Shown one piece after another: positions 12,695 to 22,143 of a DNA stretch of 64,000 bases. Below the pieces are notes generated by a model, which saw only the letters and a program-made list of their open reading frames with translations, was not told where the DNA came from and did no database searches. A program made the translations under genes and the position numbers. The stretch lies in assembly GCA_948470475.1 (NCBI GenBank), contig OX419345.1, positions 19,699,239 through 19,763,238 on the forward strand. Direction: 5' to 3'. Every line of letters begins with the position of its first letter. Position 1 is the first letter of the stretch. The stretch comes from Galaxea fascicularis. Its lineage: Eukaryota; Cnidaria; Anthozoa; Scleractinia; Euphylliidae.

Positions 12695-14009
12695 TCATTT
12701 CAATTCTTTCTCTTCACAAGTCTTCTGGCAATCGTCGAGTTTTTCAAAGTTGTTCTGATTTCCCTCACATCCACCATAAATAAACTGCTTGCATTTTCCA
12801 CTCTGACGATCAAAGTAAAATCTGGGGAAATACGCCATACATCTGCCAGGTTCTTTATCCAGGTTACAAAAATCTGGGCGCGCCTTCGCAAAACCTGCGG
12901 GAAATTAATGAGGGAGCATTTTTATTGATCATCAAATCAGTTACGTTTTTCATTTCTCCTAGTCCTACAGCTTACTTTAGTAAAAGACTCGGGTCGAGAG
13001 TGACGTGCAGCTACGTAAGATTGTTTAAGTGACTGCTAAGGTGAATAGTCACGCTCTTTTGGTACTCTGTAAAACTTCAGGTGTGAGATGTTTCTGAGAT
13101 TATTTTGCAAAAAAGGCAGTTGCCATGTTTTGACATTTTCGTAGTGCGCATCCCTCCCCTCCCCTCCGCTCCCCCCCCCCAAGCAATCGCAATATACGCG
13201 GCACTCTCAATCCCAAGTGATCGCTTTTTTCCAAAGTGAGCTTTTCGAAGTATTTACTGACTTCATGTAGATCGCTTATGATTATTGTTGTAAGACACAC
13301 GTGACTTCATGCACACGCGCTTTCCGCGCATGGCGCTTTTTGCATTTAAACTTCCTTTGAAAATTGATTAGTTCAATGTGATAAAGAAGATCTTTGCCAA
13401 TCTTCTCCTTTCTTTATAATTCCTGTTAAAAGCAAGACTTTTTTAATAGAAAAAATGGTTGATATAAACAAATTGTTTACTCCTTGAAGTGCGAAAAGGC
13501 GTGCAACTTTATACGATTGCTCTGTTCCGAAATCAAACTGAAACGTCTAGTATTTTTCGCCGCCGAATTTTCGTTGAGTGTAAAACGGTTGACTGTTTCA
13601 GCCTTAAAACCCCAACTGATGGGTTACAATTGAACTCCACAGCTGCTTAGGACTCGAAAACTTGCCTGCCAAGTATTAATGATAACAAGAAAATATCCTT
13701 TCGCCAAAACCTCGAAACTTCAGGCCTCTGAAAATTTGCATAACGCATCTCTATTTCGTAGCTCCCAAACAAGCAAAAAAATAAATGGCTATATCTGTAG
13801 GCTGGATATGTGTTACTACTCAGAAACACAATGCGAGGATCGGTGATGCGCTTTATCTACGTTTCTTGGATTGTTTGTCGATATAAAGGGTAAGAAAATA
13901 AGATTAAAGACGCCGTTCAAAGTAAGGTTTGTGCATGTTAAGAAGTCTTCTTACCGGAAGCAGAGATGGAGAATAATATCATTAGCAACGGAGTAGCTGG
14001 AGGCTTCAT
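12695..14009 (-). CDS. Secreted Kunitz-type serine protease inhibitor
   Basis: Two exons (13955-14009 and 12695-12894, spliced in that order) give 84 aa. Exon 1 encodes the signal peptide [18 protein letters not shown] and ends in phase 1 at a GTAAGAAG donor. Exon 2 follows a TTCCCGCAG acceptor and encodes one complete Kunitz/BPTI domain. Its cysteines at residues 28, 37, 53, 61, 74 and 78 have the exact family spacing 8-15-7-12-3. The hallmark blocks [17 protein letters not shown] and [11 protein letters not shown] are present. In the family, the loop after the second Cys (GRC-M-A) inserts into the protease active site. Here the P1 residue is Met38 rather than Lys/Arg, so trypsin may not be the target; this is inference. 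The protein probably acts outside the cell. In anthozoans the same fold also serves as a venom peptide scaffold, and sequence alone cannot separate the roles. It has no long Met-initiated ORF, so simple ORF calling misses it. It converges with the gene ending near 12369. Confidence 0.92.
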
Positions 14010-17000
14010 TTTTCCAGTGCAGCTTTTGAATGAAAATTCTAAGACACGAAGCAAGGCACGATTTAAAGCGAAGACCATTCACTTCATTTGAATATAACAA
14101 CAACACAGCTGTTCAGGTGTTGGTACAAAGAGGCTGGAGGGAGCGCATAAATATATATGGAGATTTCCCAAGGCACGTTGTAATATCGAGTGTCAAAAAG
14201 ATGAGTACTAAATGAAGCTTTTTCTATCATTGGTGTCTGCCTCAGCATTGAGGGCCAGCCGGAACGTTTAAAATGAATATTTGCCTAGACAACGCAATCG
14301 TGATAAGTTAAAAATAGAATTTGAAAACTAATATGAATCCTTCAATCGACCCTTCAACAAATTAAAATCATTTTTATGCGTTTATTTAAATTTCTTTTGT
14401 TTACCTTTTCAACATTTCTTGAATGGACTGGTTGACATCTCTATTCTTACCTCTCTCTGAGAGAGCATGATTGTAAATTAAACATTGACCATTTGACAGA
14501 GGCACTGTTCCACTTTTTTCCCATTAGTTGGAGGGGGGGTGTTATTTGACTTGACCTCCTCCCCTCCCCTTCCCTGTACCGAACCTAATGTGCAGTGCTT
14601 GTGAAATAGGCCATTTCCGAGTTCATGTCTGCCTCCTCTTTAAAGCGAGTCTTTAAAGTGCGAAACAAGGTAGAGCAATGGGCGAAAACATCATGCAAGC
14701 TGAAACGCCCTAATCACTTTTCTAATGGTCCTTTCCTTATGAGGTCTGAAGGACTAGCGTTTTGGATCGATTGCGTTCCTATCTTTTTTTGTGAAAACAA
14801 ACTAAACAAATTGGAAGGGATTAGTTTTGGGGTTTGATTGAAGCACTGCTGCATAAGAATCAGAGCAAGCACAGTGCATATTAAGAACAGACTGCCCACC
14901 CTATTTTATTATAGAAATAAATCAGCAATACATAAACGTGAAACAATAATTTACAGAGAAACAAGCAGCTCAAACTATAGAGTTAGAGCAATCCTCCTAT
15001 CGTTCATAATCATGCAGGGATATAATGGCACGAGAAGAAATTGAAAGCTACCAAGAAGTGCTCAAATTTTGCGTGTGCGCGCGGGCTGCTTTAGCTTGAA
15101 TACTCCTAAAAGAAGGGACCTTCGTTCGTTTCTCTTGTTCCCTGTACAAATCGACGAAGACAAAATACTCTGGAATTAAAACCCGCCCATTCCTTAATCA
15201 ATCTTAGTCAAGACCCTCAGCCATGTACGAAACAACTGTGAAAAGCGGCATCGCCCGCAACAATGGTCGTTACTACGGGTACAGAAAAGGCAAAAGAACG
15301 GTTATATGTGATCCGGCTTTGTCCGCAAGAGGCATGACGTTTCCGTCATTATCCTCTACGTGAGGCCACACTCCAACAGCTCAACCGCACTCCTACAACT
15401 CGGAAATGGCATGCATCCATTTTTCCAAAGGTTCATAGAGGCTGTGTACCTATACTTGTATGATAAAATGAAAATCGCTGATTAGCCAATTCATGTTCTT
15501 CCTTCTTACTACAATATCAAGGTACAGCATAGAATATCCCGTTCAAAGACAAAGTCCAAAAGCCAAAGACTATCTTGTACTTGTCAATTTTACAACACAT
15601 GCAACTCTATTCCAAAGATATCTCCAACTCAATGCAAGAGCCGAAATCAAACATAACCTTGAATGATTAGCGAGGAACTGACAATACAAAACAGGATGTT
15701 TGTCTTTGACAAAAGGTTGATTGCTTTGGCTGACGCAATCAGAGAGCCGAAAAAGATATACAACCGGTCCTATAGTTCAGCATAAAAAAAGCACGCTTTG
15801 TTTTTCACCACTTGTGAGAGAAGCTGTAGAAATGATCAATAGACATTAGACCCTGACCTGGAGACTGTGCATCACTCAAAAGCAGAGTATATTTGAACGG
15901 TGAGAGCGGGAACAACGAACAATCAATTTCGTGCTGAATATTCAATTCTTCCGTTCAAAAGACGTCACAATTAAATATTATAAACATTGGTAAATCTCAG
16001 GTACCGTGAACGTGTTCATTTTATCTTAACCATATATCAGAACTACTTAAGATCGCAAATGGGAAAAGAGAAGTTCATTCTTTATATGTTTCTGTCGGGT
16101 TTCATTTTAGTAACCTTAATACTAACTAAAAAGAATATGTCATTCACTTGTCATGCGTTTTTTTTATTTTTTTTATTTTAAGTATCGCTTTACTCTGAGA
16201 TGTATGTATAAAGGATGCGAAACTGTGAGGGAAATTGTCTAGGTCAGTGGGAGTTACTGCTGCAGCATAAGGTCAGTTTCTCTCTGTAAAATATCTTTAA
16301 AATGTATCTTGCAAAAAATTGCTTTGTTTAGGTTAGTTCAGGTGATCGAAATTTCATGCTGTTGTATTGTCCAGTTTCGTTCAATTGCTCAAACGCGAGT
16401 GTGTATTGTTTCGAAATTGCCCGAATAAAATTTTCGAAACCAGTTTACTTCTTTGGAAAAACGGATGGAAATTGATAAAATACACGTATTTCATCGTTTG
16501 CTTAAAAAAAAAGAATTTTTAAAACCATTTACATCTTTTCATAAAATATTAAGCCGTGATCATGATTTTAAAAGAAAGACAAAAAGCCCATTTTTGTGCT
16601 CGCGTCAGTTTTTTCGCAGCAACTGACCTTACAAAAAAAAATCCTAGCTAATGATACTTCGAATCTTTTTAGATATTTACGATAAGTTTTCTTTTAAAGT
16701 TAAATATTGATTTGATAGACTATTTTTCGTTTGAAAATATTAATTTACAAGTTCAAACGCATAATTTAAAACAAGATAATGGCCTTAAAAGGACAAAACA
16801 TATTTTCTGTTGTCAAACATTTGTCGTTAAAAGAAGCAAGAATTTTTCATTGTGTGAATTCACAGTTGATGCTGTCGTATCTGTGGTTGCCGGAAAATGA
16901 TCATGGTTAGTAAATTTTTCCTAAGATGCGTTCATAAGTATTTTCTGTGATAAGCTTGCATGTTTTGAAAATTTTGTAAATTCTCCATTATTATGAACAA

Positions 17001-17753
17001 AACATGATAAACTAAGGTGAATAATTTGTGTTCGTTTAGGGTTAGCGAAAATGTATAGGTATCTTTTTACTGTAATTACCCGAGAAAAACTAATAAATTT
17101 TTGGCGTTATGCTGATTTATTGAAAGTTAATAAATTCAGTAAATTTATTCTCTCCTTCACATACATTTTTTCAAAACCACTCGTTATTTTCCAGTGCTAG
17201 CTATATAGATCAACTCTCAGTTTACGATAAGCCATTCTTCTGATAATGGAAGCGCATGAAAATATATACTTTAAAAAGGACTAAATTTACCCCTAAAATA
17301 CAGATTTGTCAAGTGTTTCAGATCCGCCCTTAAAAAAAAGCAAATTAATTAGATTTTAAAACGCAAAGGCGGTGATTTTGTAGCCTCGAGTGTCGTTTGA
17401 TGACGAAAGGCTCTTAAAGTTTCTTTGTGCCAGAGAGAACGTTTTTGTCTGCAATCTTCACGATTATTCCAAGCTTCGTCCAAGGGGCATCTTTGATAAT
17501 TGTTGTTTTCAAACCGACCTAATGATTTGTGGGAACACAAAGAAAGCATTGCATGGAAAATTTGATCAATAAAAGGTAAAACGTTTGTGATCAGAACAGT
17601 TTAATATAAAAAGAAACGCCCATAGCGAGATTTCTATAATTATAGCACGTTTTCTGTGATAACGTATGGGGGAAAACGCTGTTGTTCAAGTTGTCTTATT
17701 AAGCCACTGACACTTTTTATTTCAGCCGTCTTGTCTCAGATCAACACAACAAA
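14010..17753. other. Intergenic spacer, no gene supported
   Basis: A 47-codon basic ORF (15223-15363) and a 66-codon minus ORF (17349-17549) occur but show no family features. A cytosine-rich run lies near 14560. A strong acceptor (TTTTTATTTCAG, ending 17725) sits 28 bp before the GPCR start, so a 5' UTR exon of that gene is likely somewhere in this spacer. Confidence 0.5.
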
Positions 17754-18893
17754 ATGAACAACACATCGCTGTCTGCAGAAGGAACCATTACTGGCTGGCA
17801 CCCAGCTTTTGTCATAACCTGCATGGCCCTCTACTCCCTTATCATCACCACCTCACTACTCGGAAACGTCTTAGTCTGCTTAGCCATTTGCTTTAATAAA
17901 AGCCTGCGTTCCTCACCGACAATGTCTTTCATCTTTTCACTGGCTTGCTCTGACCTCCTCACGGCCTGCCTTTCCATGACATTCGACGCAGAAAACTTAC
18001 TGCTAAGCGGCGCATGGAAACACAGCGAAATCCTCTGCATCATATGGACCACTGCGTATCTCTTTACCGTGCCGACGTCCATGTTAACTCTTGTGGTATT
18101 AACATTTGATCGCTACAAGGCCCTGAGTGATCCTCTGGGGCGTTTTCGGAAAACAAACTTTCTATCTGTGAAAAGCTCTCGTGTTGTGGTGATGACCCTG
18201 TGGATGTACTGCCTCGCTTTCGCATTAATCCCTATTATGGGCTGGCGCTTCTATCCTCGCAACGTCGTAGAAGGTTACTGCTCTTTCAACATCACTCCAG
18301 CATACTCCACTCTGAGTACCATTCTCCACTTCATTTTACCATTAATTATTATCAGCTGTATTTATTTCAAGATCTATCGAATCGCACAGAACGTTAAAAA
18401 TTGCCAAAACTTACGCGAGGCTGCCAATTCCACGCCATCACAAATTGTCCGTCATCCAACATCACACGACCAAGGAAACTTTCAGAGAAATCTCAAAGCC
18501 ACAAGGACGATTGCTTTAATAATCTCCGTATTATTTATTTGCTGGTTCCCACACAGCATGGCTACTCTGGTCTTCATCTTTTGTAAGGCGTGTTTTTTCA
18601 GAACCCCACCAGAATTGTACTCCGTGCTATTAATTCTGGGATACCTTAACTCTGCTCTGAACCCATTTATATATTCGCTCAGTAACCGGAAGTTTAGAGA
18701 GACATATCATACGTTGTATCTCTCGATTAGAAGAATCGGCAGAGACGCAACGCGCAGGTCTCGACTAGGCTCCTCCTTCTCTCAGAGAAGTACTTCATCT
18801 GCAACATTCAGTAGGGGGCGTCATGTAACCGTCACAGAACCGACCAATAGAGTGAGATTGACTGCTTACACTATTTCGTTACACTTGCGCTGA
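17754..18893 (+). CDS. Rhodopsin-like (class A) G protein-coupled receptor, orphan
   Basis: A single-exon 379-aa seven-transmembrane receptor for the cell surface. The class A landmarks are all present: N38 in the GN of TM1, LACSD with D67 in TM2, C95 at the top of TM3 pairing with C176 in loop 2, DRY at 119-121, CWFP at 263-266 in TM6 and NPFIY at 303-307 in TM7, followed by a basic Ser/Thr-rich tail. N2 and N3 are in N-glycosylation sequons. Counting from R120, position 3.32 is Y102 rather than the Asp of amine receptors, so a classical monoamine ligand is unlikely. The ligand and G protein are unknown. The coding region is intronless, but an acceptor at 17725 suggests an upstream non-coding exon. 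An in-frame alternative start was not needed because the signature begins about 20 residues after this Met, as is usual for short N-termini. Confidence 0.95.
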   Translation: MNNTSLSAEGTITGWHPAFVITCMALYSLIITTSLLGNVLVCLAICFNKSLRSSPTMSFIFSLACSDLLTACLSMTFDAENLLLSGAWKHSEILCIIWTTAYLFTVPTSMLTLVVLTFDRYKALSDPLGRFRKTNFLSVKSSRVVVMTLWMYCLAFALIPIMGWRFYPRNVVEGYCSFNITPAYSTLSTILHFILPLIIISCIYFKIYRIAQNVKNCQNLREAANSTPSQIVRHPTSHDQGNFQRNLKATRTIALIISVLFICWFPHSMATLVFIFCKACFFRTPPELYSVLLILGYLNSALNPFIYSLSNRKFRETYHTLYLSIRRIGRDATRRSRLGSSFSQRSTSSATFSRGRHVTVTEPTNRVRLTAYTISLHLR

Positions 18894-19849
18894 ACTTTTT
18901 TTAACTGTCTCTAACGCAAGAAATGGTCTCAATTGTGCCGAGCTAAAGTGAGTCAACATGACCAGATGGATCGATGGATAATAACAAAAGAGTAATATCG
19001 CATGGCGAGTGAAGTACACTTGAATATGACAACCTTCAAATCTGTGATGTGAAAATACTATTTTACTGCTTTAGAGTAGTGACTGTGACAAGCGCCGCGC
19101 TTTTAAGTTAACAAAAAAATCTTCAGTTGATACTCATGATAACAAATTAACACTTAAGTATAAAAGCTGAACAACTAAAATCATAGCGTCTACTTGTATT
19201 TTCCCACTTTCTTGAGCACTTGGGTACTGAACTCACTCTGATGGAACACGAGGAGAATCAATATATCACAAATCAGCCCTTCGCTCCGGATCGATACCTG
19301 TCATTGTTGGCATAACCAATTTAAAATATTTATTTTTCTTTTGACTGTTTTTGATTTAATAAGAATTCAATCTATCTTAGTATATGTTGTTTTGCAGAAA
19401 CAAAAATTCCCTTTCTTGTTCGGAAAAGCCCAAATTCTTTATTATGCTATACGGCCAGTTTTTTTCTGCTTGTTTGTAAAACACGAGGCACTTTTGCCGT
19501 TTATTCAATTGTTTGAATTTGTCAGTCCAACTGCTATCAATCGGAAAGGCAACTAAAGATCGCTAAGGCATTGTTCCGCTTCTGTGCATTCAAACAAATG
19601 AATTTGGCGCTCTTTGCCGGGAATCGAGGTATAAACAAGTTATTTTACGAAAATTTGAGACACCAATTTAAAAAAGGAAATCCCCTTTATGTACACAGTG
19701 AGAAGACGTTATTGGAAAAATTCTCACAATAAAGGATTTGTATCCACGACAACCATGTAGTCTTTCGTTTTGAGCTTAAGTCCTTCATTTTTATAGCTTA
19801 AGAAACCCATCATTACTGGGAAATATTGTGTTGTCTTCACAATATTGCA
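18894..19849. other. Intergenic spacer and GPCR 3' region
   Basis: It holds the 3' flank of the GPCR and the 5' flank of the small secreted gene. A plus-strand ORF (19341-19556) is AT-rich and has no domain. No repeats stand out. Confidence 0.5.
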
Positions 19850-20771
19850 ATGGATAAAGTATCAACTTTGCTGATAGTCATTATTTTAGGCATTACAACT
19901 GTAGATCGTTCCCGAGACGTTCGAGCCATAGACGAAGCTGCTGAAGACTTCTTCAAATGTGAGTTAACAAACATATTCTTTATTACCGGCTTGTTGAGGA
20001 CCATCGAAGCTTACGTTTATGAGGTATTCCTCACTCGACACTTAATAGTGAATCATTTAAAACAAAAACAAAAAAGAAAAATGGTACGTTGATCATTTCT
20101 CCAAAGTTTTTGACAGACGTTCGCACTTTGAATCATTATATCGATGTCACAGGCTTTTACTCCATTAGTCTGATCAAAATATACTTCAATCCCAACCTAG
20201 CGCTTCATACTGGATATCAAATAGCGTGCCTTTTACAGTGCTTTAGATACAGTATGCTTCACAAGGCTGTGTTACGTCCCACCAATAAAAAAATTCGAAT
20301 ATCAGCAACAATTATTATTCACTCTCTTTAATAAGTTCATTGAATAAGTTTAATTTGAAACGAGAATCCTCCGCAGTTGTTCAAAGAAAAAGCATCTTCA
20401 AAATTAGTACAAAAAAATCGATTTAGAGGCAAATGTAATCATTGTTTGAACTCAACACACCTAAAAACTAAAATCACAGAGTATCCAGCCACATCTGCAT
20501 GCGTTATAGCTTTAATTTGTGGGGATGAATGTCTACAAAAGGGTACGAATGCGTCAAATTAGCCAGTTTTCACTACGAAGAGTGATAACCATGTAAGTTC
20601 CTATAATATCGATACATTTTCTAGCACACAGGTGACGAGAACGAAGAAACAAGAAATTTATCAGCCAGAGAGTGTTATCTTGATATAACCACAACTTCTC
20701 TTAACTTAAGTACAAGAAACTGTATAGCAGCTGAGGGGAGAATTAATAATCAGATCTGGGGCTCATGTTAA
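19850..20771 (+). CDS. Small secreted Cys-containing protein, unrecognised
   Basis: Two exons (19850-19958 and 20632-20771) give 82 aa. Exon 1 begins MDKVSTLLIVIILGITTV, a signal peptide, followed by a short acidic propeptide-like stretch (AIDEAAEDFFK). It ends in phase 1 at a T|GTGAGTT donor, the same form as the signal exon at 3829. Exon 2 opens after CACACAG and encodes CDENEETRNLSARECYLD, then a Thr/Ser/Asn-rich stretch with sequons at NLS and NLST, CIAAEG, and a C-terminal GSC. The mature part has four cysteines, including one formed at the splice junction and one at the very end, so two disulfides are possible. The family is not recognised. It could be a peptide hormone, defence or venom-type peptide, or matrix protein. 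No toxin family pattern was matched, so no function is assigned. The preceding acceptor (TTCTAG at 20624) gives an immediate stop, which favours the model used. Confidence 0.65.
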
Positions 20772-20969
20772 GTTAATTTTGTTTTTCTTGTTGACATGTT
20801 TCTGGGCGTGCCTCTTGTTTCTAATTTCAAAGCATGAAAACATGTTTCGGCTTGTACTTTGTTAATTGTGTGTTAACAGTCTTGGACGTCTATCATTCGA
20901 CTTTAACAGGGTAACATGGAAAAGGGAATTTGAAATTGGAGTGAAAGCTAAGCTCAGATAGTTGTCAGT

Positions 20970-21578
20970 ATGATATCACCTGACCGTACAACATTCAATG
21001 TTGGCTGTTTTGTTTTCCTAGTTTTGTTAAACTTCTACCAAAAACCGGTCCGTGACCTCATTAAGAATTCAAGTGCAACCGATGACCAAGAGGACAAGTC
21101 TCCTGACCTCAAAAGAGACGAGCAACCCACACCTACAGTGAAACCAACATTTGAAACAGGCACTATGAAATTTCCAGTGAAAAGCTACTTTGCCAATGTA
21201 ATGTTTCAGTTATTTGGAAAAGAAGGAATTCTAGAAAAAGGAGGATTTTCCCGAAGCGGCTACATTCATCGAAACGGATCAGCCTCGATCATTCTCCTTG
21301 GTAGTTTTGGGAATAGATCGATGTTTTTGCACGAAGTATTAAAGGCCAAGAATTCTTCAATAAACGAAGGCGCTCTCGCCTTGGTTGTGCATTTGTTTTT
21401 CACGACTGAAGCTTTCCAACGCTTGACGAAGTGGCTCCGGCAGGAAATTTATTCGGGGTTTGTTAACGAGTACGACCCGTGTTCCCCGATCGTCAAAATC
21501 ACGTACTATTGTTGCACGATGGTTGCAAGTCCGTTTCTGGGACCAAAGTTCGGGAGGCTCCGAGTAGATATCGATTGA
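20970..21578 (+). CDS. Orphan single-exon protein with N-terminal hydrophobic segment
   Basis: A 202-codon ORF, long for this AT-rich DNA. The N-terminus has a hydrophobic run (about residues 10-23, VGCFVFLVLLNFY) that could be a signal anchor. A charged low-complexity linker follows (about 34-60, rich in D, E, K, P, T). A more ordered part runs from about residue 66, with KSYFANVMFQLFGKEGILEK, a Gly/Ser stretch and a Cys cluster (DPCSP, YYCC) near the end. No known domain is recognised. It starts about 200 bp downstream of the secreted gene ending at 20771. It could be a lineage-specific membrane or secreted protein, one exon of a larger gene, or a chance ORF. Confidence 0.45.
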   Translation: MISPDRTTFNVGCFVFLVLLNFYQKPVRDLIKNSSATDDQEDKSPDLKRDEQPTPTVKPTFETGTMKFPVKSYFANVMFQLFGKEGILEKGGFSRSGYIHRNGSASIILLGSFGNRSMFLHEVLKAKNSSINEGALALVVHLFFTTEAFQRLTKWLRQEIYSGFVNEYDPCSPIVKITYYCCTMVASPFLGPKFGRLRVDID

Positions 21579-22143
21579 CAATGTGGTAGAACCTTATATA
21601 ACAGGGTAAAAGTGTACTAGTATAAGAAAGACGTATAGCTCTGATAGTGTATAAATTCGTTTGGGACGACAACTGTTATCAAGATGCCATATGTAGCATT
21701 TCAATATATGCAAGCTAAGAAGTACCTCTGTCTTGGGTAATACATCACTACGTCTGTCATTTATGAAAACTTTGTAACGATCCGGACTGAATTGTTAAGG
21801 TATGAAGTACAATAATTTCAACGAATTAAAATTGGAAAGTTGAATTTATTTTCATCATGAGTCTTTACGAATTGTGAGAAATAGTTATAACAATTATTTA
21901 ACGGGCATCTTTCAAAACGACACCAACTTAGAAAGTCCCCGGCAGAAAGTTCATCTAGGTTGCCATTTCGTTAGCTTGCGAGCAAGCTCTCTCGGGGGAG
22001 GGGGGTCTCCTTCCACCACCCCCCCCCCCCAAGCCCCCGGGAGAGCCTGCTATTTCGTTTACACTTTTGAACCATACTGACGCAGCGTATATTTTGCTGC
22101 ACCTTCTTTGGTTGTAACTATCGCCACTTCCTTTCCACCAACA
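21579..22143. other. Convergent intergenic region
   Basis: This is the space between the orphan ORF (+) and the TMC gene (-). It contains a minus-strand AATAAA at 21845-21850, a likely TMC poly(A) signal about 300 bp past its stop. It also holds a G/C-rich foldback at about 21975-22050 in which GAGAGC-type arms flank poly-G/poly-C runs, a MITE-like remnant. Confidence 0.5.

Noticed and set aside
12647..12928. 93-codon plus-strand ORF
   Set aside because: It is the antisense shadow of the Kunitz exon; the six-Cys pattern is on the minus strand.
14714..14899. Minus ORF that looks like a signal peptide
   Set aside because: It begins with GTG, not ATG, and has no donor or following exon in phase.
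15223..15363. 47-codon basic ORF
   Set aside because: No domain, no splice partner; too short to support alone.
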